DNA of 64,000 bases, from positions 3,222 through 67,221 of the forward strand of contig NZ_CP014573.1 in NCBI RefSeq assembly GCF_017357425.1. The letters are read 5' to 3'. The stretch is from Arthrobacter sp. D5-1 (lineage in GTDB: Bacteria > Actinomycetota > Actinomycetes > Actinomycetales > Micrococcaceae). The translations under genes were made by a program, and so were the position numbers. Within the stretch, counting starts at the first letter, position 1; every line of letters begins with the position of its first letter. The notes under the pieces are model-generated. The model searched no databases, was not told where the DNA came from, and saw only the letters and a program-made list of their open reading frames with translations. Shown here in pieces: positions 26,856 through 36,626 of this stretch.

Positions 26856-28163
26856 ATGACAGATACTTCAACGACAGATACGGTGCGGTTTTCACCGCTG
26901 AGTTTCCTTGAGGGCGCCACGGCGGCGATCCCGGCCTTTGGAAGCGACCTGGTCGATTTCCGTAGGGAAATGCACGCCGATCCTGAAGTCGGCCTGTATC
27001 TGCCCCGCAGCCAGGCCCGGGTCCTTGAGGCACTCAAGGGACTCGACCTCGAAATAAGCCTGGGAAAAGCGGCCTCGTCCGTGGTTGCGGTACTCCGGGG
27101 CGGGGCCACCCAGTCCCCCGTTGGGAGCCGTCCTACTGTACTGCTTAGAGGGGACATGGACGCCCTTCCTGTGGCAGAAAAAACGGGTATACCCTTTGCC
27201 TCGACCAATGGCGCAATGCATGCCTGCGGTCATGACCTGCATACAGCGGGCCTGATTGGTGCCGCCCGTTTGCTCTCGTCCGTACGTGACAACCTGACCG
27301 GCGACGTCATCTTCATGTTCCAACCGGGGGAGGAAGGACATGACGGGGCCCGCATCATGCTGGAGGAAGGCGTTCTTAACGCAGCCGGCAGGCGACCGGA
27401 TGCTGCCTACGCCCTGCATGTCGTTTCAGACATGCCGTCAGGCGTGTTCACCACCCGGGCCGGTTCCTACATGGCAGCCTTCGGAGATCTGTCCGTCAAG
27501 GTTATCGGGCGTGGTGGGCACGGTTCGCGCCCCTTCCAGACTCTGGACCCCATACAAGTAGCTGCTGAAATGCTTGGCGCGCTACAGACGTACATCACCC
27601 GGCGATTCAACGTTTTTGATCCCGTGGTCCTGTCCGTGGGCCAATTCCATGGCGGTTCCGCCTCTAACGTCATACCTGATTCGGCGGAATTCAGGGCAAG
27701 CGTCAGATCTTTCAGCCCCGGTGTCGAAGCACGGCTCGCACAGGAGTTGCCGGATCTTATCCGGCAACTGGCGGCCGCTCATCAACTGACAGCCGACGCA
27801 ACGTTCACTCCAGTTATGCCGGCCACCGTCAATCACGACAGTGACGCGGAACTCTGGGGCAGGACCGCCCGGACGTTCTTCGGAGAGCACCGGTTCGTGC
27901 CCAGCCCGTCCCCCAGGACCGGCTCTGACGATTTCTCCCGTGTCCTCGTGGAGGTCCCCGGAGCGTACGGGCACCTCGGAGCAGGGTCTCCAGATATCGA
28001 CCCCATGGAGTGGGCTCCCATGCACTCACCCAGGGCAGTGTTTGACGACAGTATCCTCGTCGATCAGGCACAATTCATGGCGGGTGTGGCGCTTGGAAAG
28101 CTCCAGGAGTTGGAGGTGCGGGGAAGGCTCGGAGGGCCTCCCGAACGGCCACACCTCACTTGA
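26856..28163 (+). CDS. M20-family amidohydrolase
   Basis: 435 aa from ATG 26856 (an ATG at 26835 is also in frame but lacks a ribosome binding site). Metal-binding motifs typical of M20D: LLRGDMDALPV, MHACGHDLHTAGLIGAA, FMFQPGEEGHDGARIM, and the dimerisation domain SVKVIGRGGHGSRPFQTLDPI. The family hydrolyses N-acyl amino acids and related amides (hippurate, indoleacetyl-amino acids). In this cluster it could cleave an amide intermediate, giving a third candidate for the deglutamylation step. It is the last clear catabolic gene on this strand. Confidence 0.9.
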   Translation: MTDTSTTDTVRFSPLSFLEGATAAIPAFGSDLVDFRREMHADPEVGLYLPRSQARVLEALKGLDLEISLGKAASSVVAVLRGGATQSPVGSRPTVLLRGDMDALPVAEKTGIPFASTNGAMHACGHDLHTAGLIGAARLLSSVRDNLTGDVIFMFQPGEEGHDGARIMLEEGVLNAAGRRPDAAYALHVVSDMPSGVFTTRAGSYMAAFGDLSVKVIGRGGHGSRPFQTLDPIQVAAEMLGALQTYITRRFNVFDPVVLSVGQFHGGSASNVIPDSAEFRASVRSFSPGVEARLAQELPDLIRQLAAAHQLTADATFTPVMPATVNHDSDAELWGRTARTFFGEHRFVPSPSPRTGSDDFSRVLVEVPGAYGHLGAGSPDIDPMEWAPMHSPRAVFDDSILVDQAQFMAGVALGKLQELEVRGRLGGPPERPHLT

Positions 28164-28426
28164 AGCAGTGGACCTAGCAGTACCGGTCTCGACGCCCATG
28201 GATGGCACTTCACCACTATCAGGTTGCCGAAGCTCCGGACCTGACGCTCCAGGATCAAACAGATCCTCAATTCTTTGTAGGACAAGCCTCCCTAGAACTT
28301 AACCACATGTGCGGGTTGGAGGCGATTGCGATTTCTGACGACTCGACTGCTTAAGGGATACCCCTGGAACTAGTTGAGCGATAACTACGGCCGGCGCCGC
28401 CGGTCAACCAAGCTGAAGGAGGATTT

Positions 28427-28717
28427 GTGTCCCACCCTGAGCATCTCTTGATTTCGAACGTTGCGCTCCCAGTGATGGGAATAAACCTGAGCCAGAGACC
28501 AACACCTCCGCTTTCCATCGAGGTTACTGTAAGGCGGCCCCAAAACAGGGACGAAAAACTAAGCCGTGCAGTCAGCAACCTGATACCGGTCGCTTTGGAA
28601 CGCAGGCAAGGAATCCTCGTCATTCAACGTGATTACGGCGAGTACACCGTTCGAGTCGACCCCGAAGTTCCATGCGGCACGACTCTCGAATCCCGTCGTC
28701 CCGACTCCGCAAGGTAA
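28427..28717 (+). CDS. Hypothetical protein, 96 aa
   Basis: GTG start with a near-perfect GAAGGAGG six bases upstream is the main support. The protein is basic in the middle (EVTVRRPQNRDEKLSRAVSNLIPVALERRQGILVIQRDYGEYTVRVD) and suggests a small alpha/beta fold. No family recognised. It stands alone between the catabolic island and the T4SS operon, with gene-free DNA on both sides (28164-28426 and 28718-29222). Confidence 0.5.
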   Translation: MSHPEHLLISNVALPVMGINLSQRPTPPLSIEVTVRRPQNRDEKLSRAVSNLIPVALERRQGILVIQRDYGEYTVRVDPEVPCGTTLESRRPDSAR

Positions 28718-29222
28718 CAACAAAAGCCCACCCTGGATCCCACAGACTTTCAGATTAGAGAACCTGAAGCTGTATACCTTGTCCTTTGAGATACACCCGA
28801 ACCTGACGTCAGGCAGCAAGGAAAAGAACGTCAGAATAGGGTCGGAAGGCGGTTCCTGCACATGCTCCCCGAACAATCTCAGATTCAAACCTGACAACCA
28901 GCGCTGCTGTTCAGCTTGCGCGGGCGGGTGACTGGCAGATATGCAACAGCCTGTTGCCCGATTGTCCAGAGAGTGTCTGGACGATCAGTTCCGCTGCCCA
29001 CAGCCGGGGACAATCCTCATGGGTTACCCACCGCTACTACTGCCGAGGGAGCTCCCCAATGGCTCCCGATTCCAGCCGTGGATAACCCGGATTGCCCCCA
29101 ACTGTGGATAGCTCGCAGGGGCACGCGTCTAGCGGAAATTGCTGATTTGAGCCCGGCGCAGCGGCATCAGGCAAACGAAACCGCCCGCTGATCAACACAA
29201 GACAGCAGGTCGCGGACTGCCG
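28718..29222. other. Gene-free stretch with palindromes and DnaA-box-like sites
   Basis: No supported gene in about 500 bases. It contains two adjacent palindromes: GCAACAG-C-CTGTTGC (28943-28957) and GATTGTCCAGA-GAGTG-TCTGGACGATC (28960-28986). Two single-mismatch DnaA boxes follow in the same orientation, CGTGGATAA (29077-29085) and TGTGGATAG (29103-29111). It could be an origin-type or recombination region; as it follows the T4SS operon it may also hold its terminator. Confidence 0.5.
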
Positions 29223-29651
29223 CTAGGCAGGCAGTGCCCGCACGTCGGGGAACCAACCCGTTGGAGCCTTTTTTGGTTCCAGGTGTTCAGGGTCCCGGTG
29301 TTCTTTCATGTCGCAGTTGTAGAACGGCCCTTGGGGATCCAGGAGCACCCGCATGTGGTGGTCCGCGTGGTCTTTCCACCAGACGCTCATGCCGGTCGCT
29401 GGATCCAACCGTAGGTGCTCCCAAGCTCTCCAGAGCGCTGCTACACGGGAGACTGCCTCCGGATGGAAATACCATTCGATGCACCACTTGGCCGATTTTC
29501 CTGTGACGCTGCGAACATAGGTGGGCAGCAGCTGCTCATGGAGGAATTCTTCGGCGGATCCGTAGACGAGCTCCGGTGTCCTCTCCGCATCCTGGGCCTC
29601 CGTAGCTGGTGGGAGTGTGTCCGTGTCGTACAGGTCGAAGTCATTCGCCAT
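29223..29651 (-). CDS. DUF4913 protein at the end of the T4SS operon
   Basis: 142 aa. The conserved block WCIEWYFHPEAVSRVAALWR, AWEHLRLDPATGMSVWWKDH and DHHMRVLLDPQGPFYNC is the DUF4913 signature, a family found beside coupling proteins in actinobacterial conjugative elements. It is acidic at the N-terminus and rich in Trp and His, with no membrane segment. It starts 15 bases after the VirD4-like gene and is the last cistron. Role unknown; the constant association suggests a part in transfer. Confidence 0.85.
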   Translation of the reverse strand: MANDFDLYDTDTLPPATEAQDAERTPELVYGSAEEFLHEQLLPTYVRSVTGKSAKWCIEWYFHPEAVSRVAALWRAWEHLRLDPATGMSVWWKDHADHHMRVLLDPQGPFYNCDMKEHRDPEHLEPKKAPTGWFPDVRALPA

Positions 29652-29666
29652 GAGACCAGGTCCTTC

Positions 29667-31436
29667 CTACTTTGTAACCCAGGGGTTAGCCACCGGCTCC
29701 GCGGGCGCCGAAAGGGCCGGCTCTTCGGGGCGCGGGCTGTATTTCTTGATGGAGGTCTCCACGGCAACCTTGTGGGGTCCGGTGTACCAGGGCATGGTCC
29801 GCACCAGGGTGGCGGGCGCACCGGAGGCGAGCACCACTGCGCGGCCGCGGTCCAGCTCGGCGAGGTTGGAGACGTCGAAGATTCGTTCCTTGGCTTCCTG
29901 TCGGGAGCGGCTGGAACCGGACTTACCCGAGGATGTAGAGACGTTGATGTAGCTGTAGTCCCCGATCAGGTCGGACAGGGCGCGGAGGAATCCTTCTTCG
30001 GCGACGCCGCCGCCGTAGACCTTGATGTTCGCTGCTGACCAGATTTTCCGCATGTTCGCCTCTCCCCACAGCTCCACGCCTTGGGACCAGGACTGCAGGA
30101 TGCCCATGACGATCAGGCCTTTGGAGCCGTAGTGGCTGAACTGGTCCGGCAGCCCGGCCCACCGGACAACGTTGGCCAGCTCGTCGAGAGCGAACAAGGC
30201 CGGCTTGGGAAGCCGGCCGCCGTTGCGTTCGGCGCGTTCCTCCATTGCCTCGGCAATCGCCACGGTCAGGGCCGTGGTCAGAGGGGCGGCGGATCCGGCA
30301 CCTTCCTTGGAGAGGATGTAGATGGTCTCCTGTGACGCGGCGAAGGCGTGCGGGTTGAACTGGCGGCGGGTATCCGTGGCCACGGTCACCCCGCCCGTGG
30401 GGGCGACCCACCGCAGCGTGTTCCGGCTTTTGAGGCACTGAATCATTTTCTCGGCGGTACCGAAGATGCCGTCACGCTGCTTGTCAGCCAGCTCCAGCGT
30501 GGATTCCAGTCCCTTGTACTGCAGCTCGTAGTCGTACTGCTTGAGGATGTTGATCGGTTCCCGGTTCACCTGCTCGGTCACCCACAGATACACCTGCGTT
30601 ATCGGTAGCTCCCCGAGAGCGGCGGCGAGGAAGTAGGAGGACAGAATGTCCTCTGCCTTGGGGTCGAAGTAGGCGTCAGGCTTTGACCCAGGCACGCGGG
30701 AGCCCACGGAGAAATGCTGCGTGAGCTTGTAGGCCTTCTCTTCGTCGGTGACGTACGATAGCGGGTTCCACCACCAGTCCGGCTCTTCCTGGGCGATCTT
30801 CTGCGGATCGAACACCCACACCGGCGCGGTGCGCTCACGGACTCCACGGGTACCGTCCACGACGTCGCGCTTATTCGACGTCGACACCACCGCACCGGGT
30901 GCGTCCAGGATGGCCGGCATGACCCGTGAGGTTGATTTACCGGTCCGAGGCCCCCAGATGTCGAGGCTGAGGTCTTCCCAGGACTGAATGAACTTCTGCC
31001 CTGTGGAGACGACCTTGCCGACGACGATGCCTGGCGTGTCCGTCACGCCCAGACGCTCAGCGGTCGCTTTTGCTCCCTTCTCGGAGAACGCGGCCAACGC
31101 CTTGCCGCGGCCCAGGTAGCGTGCGGCCTTGTCGACCCGGGCACGCTTGGACGCACCTTGCCGCCACGCCACGAGCACGACGATGGCCAACGCCAGGACG
31201 AGCCCGGCCATGACGCAGACAACGATGGTGGCTTCCGTGGGCCACGGCACGCGGCCTTTGATCAGACCTGCGATCAGATCGATCGGGTGCGCCGGCGGGG
31301 CGGCGATGCCAGCCATCCACGAGCCGACGTGCAGGGCGGCGTAGGTGCCGCCGACGAAGACGACGAGGAAGCCGATGGCCAGCCAGACCAGCAGGGCATC
31401 ACCGACGCCGATTCCTTTGCGGTTGGGTGCGCTCAT
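29667..31436 (-). CDS. VirD4/TraG-type coupling protein
   Basis: 589 aa. Two membrane segments at about residues 11-38 and 70-90 anchor a cytoplasmic ATPase. Walker A is GPRTGKST at about 162-169, Walker B is LFALDELANV in the second half, and the family feature DIWGPRTGKSTSRVMPAI is clear. The protein would couple the relaxosome to the secretion channel and pump DNA. Its start overlaps the VirB4 stop by four bases (ATGA). Confidence 0.92.
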   Translation of the reverse strand: MSAPNRKGIGVGDALLVWLAIGFLVVFVGGTYAALHVGSWMAGIAAPPAHPIDLIAGLIKGRVPWPTEATIVVCVMAGLVLALAIVVLVAWRQGASKRARVDKAARYLGRGKALAAFSEKGAKATAERLGVTDTPGIVVGKVVSTGQKFIQSWEDLSLDIWGPRTGKSTSRVMPAILDAPGAVVSTSNKRDVVDGTRGVRERTAPVWVFDPQKIAQEEPDWWWNPLSYVTDEEKAYKLTQHFSVGSRVPGSKPDAYFDPKAEDILSSYFLAAALGELPITQVYLWVTEQVNREPINILKQYDYELQYKGLESTLELADKQRDGIFGTAEKMIQCLKSRNTLRWVAPTGGVTVATDTRRQFNPHAFAASQETIYILSKEGAGSAAPLTTALTVAIAEAMEERAERNGGRLPKPALFALDELANVVRWAGLPDQFSHYGSKGLIVMGILQSWSQGVELWGEANMRKIWSAANIKVYGGGVAEEGFLRALSDLIGDYSYINVSTSSGKSGSSRSRQEAKERIFDVSNLAELDRGRAVVLASGAPATLVRTMPWYTGPHKVAVETSIKKYSPRPEEPALSAPAEPVANPWVTK

Positions 31437-33028
31437 TCTGATGCTCCTTCACTGTGCAGGGCCGGGGCCGCCGGTTCAAGCAGGGCTTTGGCTGTGGTGC
31501 TCCATTTGGCATTGGTGTCGTTGATGCCTTCGGGGCCTTTCTCCAGGGATGTGAGTCCGACCTGGACGGGGATTCCGGGACGGCCGCCGACCTTGATGAG
31601 GAACTTTCCCCGGCCCGGGGGCTCAGCATCGACGCCGCGGGAGTCCCACGCGGGCGGGTCCTGCCAGCCGATTAGCTTTTGTTGCTCCTGGCGCGAGAGC
31701 GGGATGGCGGAGGTCAACTGGGGCATTTCCGAGGCGGGCAGGCCGCCGCAGATCACCATGCCGGAGCGTTCGACGAATCCGCGGGCTTTCATCCGGTCCT
31801 CTTCGGCCGGTAAAGCCAGCAGGTCGGACATGGTGTGGGAGATCATGATCTGTCCGACGCCGACGGAGCGGTTGAGCCGGGTCAGGGCGTCCACCCGGTC
31901 CACCATGCCTTTCCCGGCCCGCAGGGCCCGCCACAGTTCGTCCAGGACGACGAAGTAGTTCCTGCGCGGTTCAAGCCCGGCGTCGGCCAGGGCATTGGCG
32001 ACGTTGACGGTGCCGAAGCCGTAGGACCAGCACGCCAGCAGTACCGCGGCCTGCAGGTCCGTTTCGGTCTCATCAATGCTGGAGACGTCAAAGACCACGG
32101 CACGGTCGCGCACCATCGGCTCGGAGGTTTGCCGGGAGAAGATTTCCCCGAGCTTCCCGCCTCCGGTCAGACCCAACAGGGTGGCCTCCAAGGCGCGGGT
32201 CTCCCTCAGGTAGACAGACTTGTCTCCCCGGTCCAGGGCGACCTGACGCAGCTCATCCGGTGCGGACACGATCACGTCCAGCAGGTCCTTCAGCACCGGA
32301 ACTCCGTCAAAGCGCTCATCGAGGACCCGCAGGGCGCGGTCCAGGATCGTCTGTTCCTGGTCGGTGGGCGGGCTGTTCCGGCTGATCGTGATCAGCGAGA
32401 CGACCATGGTCAGGCGGCGGCCATGAGCATCGGCACGGACGCGTGCCCCGTCCTCAGGATGGCCGTTCTCCTCGAGGAGCTGGGCTGCCTCGACAGCCTG
32501 GCCGGGGTCCAGGATGTTCAGGTACCCGACCCCACGGCCAAGCCGGATGACCTGCCCGCCGAGCGCACGGACGGCTTTGACATGTTCACCTTTGAGGTCT
32601 CCCAGGATCAACGGGTGGACCCCTTGGGCGGAGAGTCCGATGAACATGCGACGCACGACCGTGGATTTGCCGAGCCCTGGTTTTCCGAGGATGAAGGCGG
32701 AGGGGTTGGAGATCAGGCGGGCGCGCTGGAACCAGCTGATCGGGTCGCAGCAGACCGTGGCCTGGGTTTCCTCATGGCGTCCCAGCGGGACACCGATCAT
32801 GGGCGAGGACGCACCGGAGGAGAACGGCCACAACCCGCACACCTGCACGGTGGTTCCCCGGTACTCCTTCACGGACGGGACGAGCCGGGCCATGCCCCCG
32901 CCACGGCCGGACCAGCCACGAGCACCCGGACCAACTTCACGCGACTGCTTCCCCGTCCTTTTCTGCTCAGGCTTGACTGGGGTAGCGCCAGGATTTTTGT
33001 GTCGGGAGAAGAGTTTCAGACCGGCCAT
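31433..33028 (-). CDS. VirB4-like T4SS ATPase
   Basis: 531 aa, start overlapping the previous stop as TAATG. Walker A ILGKPGLGKSTVVRRM lies at about residues 113-128, Walker B NYFVVLDELWRALRAGKG later, followed by the TRLNRSVGVGQIMISHTMSDL segment seen in VirB4/TraC relatives. The N-terminal 45 residues are basic and low in complexity. It probably energises channel assembly and substrate transfer. Confidence 0.9.
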   Translation of the reverse strand: MAGLKLFSRHKNPGATPVKPEQKRTGKQSREVGPGARGWSGRGGGMARLVPSVKEYRGTTVQVCGLWPFSSGASSPMIGVPLGRHEETQATVCCDPISWFQRARLISNPSAFILGKPGLGKSTVVRRMFIGLSAQGVHPLILGDLKGEHVKAVRALGGQVIRLGRGVGYLNILDPGQAVEAAQLLEENGHPEDGARVRADAHGRRLTMVVSLITISRNSPPTDQEQTILDRALRVLDERFDGVPVLKDLLDVIVSAPDELRQVALDRGDKSVYLRETRALEATLLGLTGGGKLGEIFSRQTSEPMVRDRAVVFDVSSIDETETDLQAAVLLACWSYGFGTVNVANALADAGLEPRRNYFVVLDELWRALRAGKGMVDRVDALTRLNRSVGVGQIMISHTMSDLLALPAEEDRMKARGFVERSGMVICGGLPASEMPQLTSAIPLSRQEQQKLIGWQDPPAWDSRGVDAEPPGRGKFLIKVGGRPGIPVQVGLTSLEKGPEGINDTNAKWSTTAKALLEPAAPALHSEGASE

Positions 33029-34536
33029 TACAGGGCATCCCTAATCCCGGACGGGACCATGCTGTGCTGGGGCAGCACCAGCCCCAAGGGCAGGGACGCG
33101 GCAAACGCGGTGTCCTGGGCCCCGTAGGCCCGGCGCAGCAACACCCGCGCGGTGCCGGAGGTCTGCTCGACAGCCGCGACGGCATCAGAGAGCCGCTCCC
33201 TATCGGTCACGGTGGCGGTGACGACCATGCCGAAGTTCACCAGCCCGGCGCCTTGGGCTTCTTCCTGCGCGGTCTGCGCCGCTGAACGGGCGTCAACCAG
33301 GGCACGGGCGGAGGGGCGGTTTCCGGAGGTGATGCGGACGTTGGCGTTGTTCTGGTCTCGCTCGACGACGGCCGCGGCGCGTGCCGAGTCCATCGGACGG
33401 TACAGCAGCGAGACGCGTTTGGGGTCAATGTCTCCGTGCGGGGCCAGCAGGCGGGACAGGACCGAGGAGTTCACTGACCCGCGCGGGGCGGCGGTCATGG
33501 TCCAGGAGACCGAGTACGCGGAATCGTGCCGGTAGTCATCCCAGCTGGCCTGTGTCGCGGTGGGGCCGGCTTCGCCCCAGGTCAAGGATACCGGGGAACC
33601 GGCGGCGTGGGCTTCATCGATGATCAGTGCCGCCGGCGGGTCGTAGGCGATCCGGACGACCTCGCAGAGTTCCTGGGCCGTCATCGGCCGGGCGATCCCG
33701 GCGCCGGTGGACTGCAGCCGTGCTGAGAGGCCCGGGATCCGGGAGGCCAGGTCGCGGGCCACGTCTTCCGGGGTCCGTTTCTTGGCCCCGGCCCGGATGG
33801 CGGCGTTGAAGGTCAGGGACACCCAGGCCCGTACCGTGGCTGATCCTTCCGGGTACGTGTCCACGACCTCGTGCAGCATGTCGCGGGCGAACTCGGGGGC
33901 GTCTGGGTCGATGTTCATCATGACTTCGTTCCGCAGCCGGTACCCGGAGTCAGGCGCGGTCTCGACCGTGACGGCTGCGGCGTCCAGGCCTGCTTCGTCG
34001 GCCAAGGAGGCGAGCCAGCCGCCCCAGTTCGCCACCCAGGCATCGACCTGTTCCGGGTCAACGAGGGAGGCTCCGTCGGGTTCAGTCGAGAAAATCACGG
34101 TGAAGTGACCCGTGGCGGGGACGTGCAGCATGGCGAAGGGGCGCTTGTAGGAGTCGGTGAACTCGTACAGGGTGGACTTCGCTGCCAGACCGGGCAGCTG
34201 GTACATGCCCCACTCCGTGACGCCAAGAGGGCCGGAACGGTAAAGGTTCGTCCCGGAGGCCCGGGAGAGCTTGAACGCCGTCCGGGTGCCGAGGCGGTCT
34301 ACGGCGGACTGGCCGTGCTTGTCCTTGACTGTCAGCAGCAAAGCCATGACACCGGCAAGGGCAAGGACGCCCAGGCCGGCGAGCAAGCCCCACAGCGCGA
34401 AGCTGACGATGCCCATCAGGAGCCCGGCAAAGACAATGGCGGTACCGATCGCCCCGAGGTTGGCCAGGCCAGCTGAGCGCGGTAGGCGCCAGTTGCCGTA
34501 GGACGGTTCCTTGTACTCGGTGTTAATTGCTGCCAC
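33028..34536 (-). CDS. SCO6880-like conjugation membrane protein
   Basis: 502 aa from GTG 34536, with GGGAGGG five bases before it; the start overlaps the TrbL-like gene by 14 bases. The N-terminus is hydrophobic (residues about 20-75, two membrane segments, as in the PrgI/SCO6880 type), then a large soluble domain carries EFTDSYKRPFAMLHVPATGHFTVIF and AQELCEVVRIAYDPPAA. Actinobacterial T4SSs carry this protein directly upstream of the VirB4 ATPase. It probably represents the VirB3/VirB4 N-terminal functions as a separate polypeptide. Confidence 0.82.
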   Translation of the reverse strand: MAAINTEYKEPSYGNWRLPRSAGLANLGAIGTAIVFAGLLMGIVSFALWGLLAGLGVLALAGVMALLLTVKDKHGQSAVDRLGTRTAFKLSRASGTNLYRSGPLGVTEWGMYQLPGLAAKSTLYEFTDSYKRPFAMLHVPATGHFTVIFSTEPDGASLVDPEQVDAWVANWGGWLASLADEAGLDAAAVTVETAPDSGYRLRNEVMMNIDPDAPEFARDMLHEVVDTYPEGSATVRAWVSLTFNAAIRAGAKKRTPEDVARDLASRIPGLSARLQSTGAGIARPMTAQELCEVVRIAYDPPAALIIDEAHAAGSPVSLTWGEAGPTATQASWDDYRHDSAYSVSWTMTAAPRGSVNSSVLSRLLAPHGDIDPKRVSLLYRPMDSARAAAVVERDQNNANVRITSGNRPSARALVDARSAAQTAQEEAQGAGLVNFGMVVTATVTDRERLSDAVAAVEQTSGTARVLLRRAYGAQDTAFAASLPLGLVLPQHSMVPSGIRDAL

Positions 34537-35860
34537 TGGGGCCCTCCCCTGCTGAATCCTGCGCTGTCTTTTCAATTGCCTGCGACGTCCTGGACGCCAA
34601 CTTCGCACCTGTGGCTACAGCCACTCCGGCGGGCCCAGCTGCCGCTGCACCGCCGCCGGCTCCTGCCGCTGATACCGCTCCGCTGGAGCCAGCGGCTGCT
34701 GTCGTTCCGGCGGTTGCTCCGGTACCTGCCTTGGCTGCTGCGTCAGTGCCGGCGGCACCGCCCGGTCCGCTGCTGCCCGGAGTGGGTTGCCCACCTCCGC
34801 CCCGGGGTCCGGCGGGTCCGTCGCTGCCCTTCGGCGAACTGCCGCCCCGCATGCTTTGGGTGTTTGACGTGCTCGATGACGATGCGGGAACGGGGGATGC
34901 ATTGCCCCTGCCGCTCCCACCCCGGCCAAGCGAAACCGCACCGGTTGCGATCGCTCCCACAGCTGCTCCCGCCCCCGCGCCTCCACCAGAGGCAACCGCA
35001 CCAACCATCGGGGTCACGAACCGCATCAACGCCGGCAACGCGAAAAGTGCCACGACCATCAGCGTGAATCCGGTGATGGGCTTCACCAGATTGGCGCTGC
35101 TGCTACTCCCCTTGCCCATCAGCAGGAACGCGACCGAATACACGATCGCAGCGGCTGGTTTGTAGAGGATGAAGGCGATCGTCCAGCCAACAGCCTTCTG
35201 GAACCACTGCCGGCCCATCTCCGTGTTCGTGAACGCGGCCGTGGTTGGGAGGACCCCGGCAAGGATCACCAACATGCCGCTGCGCACCACCATCAACACG
35301 ACCTGAACCAGAGACGCGATCAGCCCGATCAAGCCCAGGACGATCAGGACGAACACCCCGACGCCGGTCTGGTTCGTCATCACAAGGATCTTCAGGGACT
35401 CTGCGAAACCCTTACCCTCGGTGGCACGATTGATCACCACCGCGGAGAAGGCATCAGCGGCGACCACCAGAATGGAGATGACGCCCAGACCGAGGCCGGA
35501 GACAAGCGTCAAGGTCAGCAGGGCCCGGAGCAGATCCTTCAGGGGCGCACCCCGCTGCTCCCAGATCAAGCGAATACCACCCAGGATGACCGCCAAGACA
35601 GCAAGGGCCAGAGTCCACGGCATCAGCTCACTGTTCACCACCGAAACAACGGGGCTTGCAGTTCCGTCCTGGCTGGCCAAGTTCACGGTTGGCATTGAAA
35701 CCCAGAAGGTCGACAGCGTGGTCACCATCTGGCTCATTCCCTCCATGATGGCTTTGGCGAGGTTGTTGATGGCATCGTCTGCAATACCGGCGGCAACATT
35801 GCTCGCACCCTGCTGGGTCCAGCACAGAGCGTTCCAAACTTCGCACTCTTTCTCTGCCAT
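34523..35860 (-). CDS. TrbL/VirB6-like polytopic membrane protein
   Basis: 445 aa from ATG 35860. Residues about 75-300 contain six or more hydrophobic segments (MPWTLALAVLAVILGGIRL, LLTLTLVSGLGLGVISIL, VGVFVLIVLGLIGLIASLVQ, FMLVVALFALPAL-like). The last 130 residues are a Gly/Ala/Ser/Pro-rich low-complexity tail. This is the VirB6/TrbL channel component. The gene is one base from the preceding cistron. Confidence 0.82.
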   Translation of the reverse strand: MAEKECEVWNALCWTQQGASNVAAGIADDAINNLAKAIMEGMSQMVTTLSTFWVSMPTVNLASQDGTASPVVSVVNSELMPWTLALAVLAVILGGIRLIWEQRGAPLKDLLRALLTLTLVSGLGLGVISILVVAADAFSAVVINRATEGKGFAESLKILVMTNQTGVGVFVLIVLGLIGLIASLVQVVLMVVRSGMLVILAGVLPTTAAFTNTEMGRQWFQKAVGWTIAFILYKPAAAIVYSVAFLLMGKGSSSSANLVKPITGFTLMVVALFALPALMRFVTPMVGAVASGGGAGAGAAVGAIATGAVSLGRGGSGRGNASPVPASSSSTSNTQSMRGGSSPKGSDGPAGPRGGGGQPTPGSSGPGGAAGTDAAAKAGTGATAGTTAAAGSSGAVSAAGAGGGAAAAGPAGVAVATGAKLASRTSQAIEKTAQDSAGEGPSGSN

Positions 35861-35861
35861 G

Positions 35862-36599
35862 TCAGACGCCGGCCCAAGGGATGAATGAACTCAGGTCACT
35901 GATCTGGCGGACTGCATTTCCACCGGCGGCGGGGATGTCCATCTTCCAGTCGCCGTCTTCCCACAGCAGGGATGTCGAGAAAGCGCCGTATCCCCCGTCA
36001 CTGCTCTTGATTGCTAGCTCTACGACCGCAGCTTTGGGCGTATACGAGTGGATGATGAAGCCGGCGATCTGTACCTTCGGAATGGTTCCCCCTCCGACGT
36101 CCTTCCCTTCCCTTATTGCCTGTACCGCTTTGTCCCGAGTGGGACTGTCAGCTGAGAGTTCCAGGTAAACCTGCTTCGCATAGCCATTGAACGAGGCAGC
36201 CCAGATGTTCGCCGTGGCATAGAGCGCTCCGGTGGGCGACTGCGCGAAGCAGGACCTCAGACCGTCCTTGCCTACCGTTCCCGGGCCTGCGGTGGTTGGG
36301 TCGGTTGGGACGGCCATGATTCCCACCAACTCCCACTTGGACTTCGGTGCGGTGCCCAGCGCTGTGTGGTTGCTGGCAGGGAGTCCGCAGACACTCTTGT
36401 CAGAGGCAGTAGACGTGCTGGGGCTTGCCGGGGCGGAGCTGGCCTGCGTGGGTGCTGGTTGGGCGTTTCCCTGTTCTTTGGGGAGCAGGAAGATGACGAC
36501 TGCTGCTGCGATCAGCGCCACCACCAGCGCGGCCGCGATGATGAAACCGGGTTTGGTGAACGGATTGCTGTTGGTGGTGTTCTCTGGTGACTGGCTCAC
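35862..36599 (-). CDS. Membrane-anchored VirB8-like protein
   Basis: 245 aa with one N-terminal membrane helix (residues about 18-40), a Ser/Thr/Pro/Ala-rich spacer, then an extracellular domain starting near KSVCGLPASNH. Single-spanning proteins with a compact C-terminal domain in this operon position act like VirB8/TcpC. The fold is not proven from sequence; the assignment comes from topology, size and position. Confidence 0.65.
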   Translation of the reverse strand: MSQSPENTTNSNPFTKPGFIIAAALVVALIAAAVVIFLLPKEQGNAQPAPTQASSAPASPSTSTASDKSVCGLPASNHTALGTAPKSKWELVGIMAVPTDPTTAGPGTVGKDGLRSCFAQSPTGALYATANIWAASFNGYAKQVYLELSADSPTRDKAVQAIREGKDVGGGTIPKVQIAGFIIHSYTPKAAVVELAIKSSDGGYGAFSTSLLWEDGDWKMDIPAAGGNAVRQISDLSSFIPWAGV

Positions 36600-36626
36600 G
36601 ATGAACCTCCCGTTGTCGGTGCTGGT

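Noticed and set aside
28916-29191. Possible 91-aa gene
   Set aside because: It spans palindromes and DnaA-like boxes, has no ribosome binding site and no recognisable protein.
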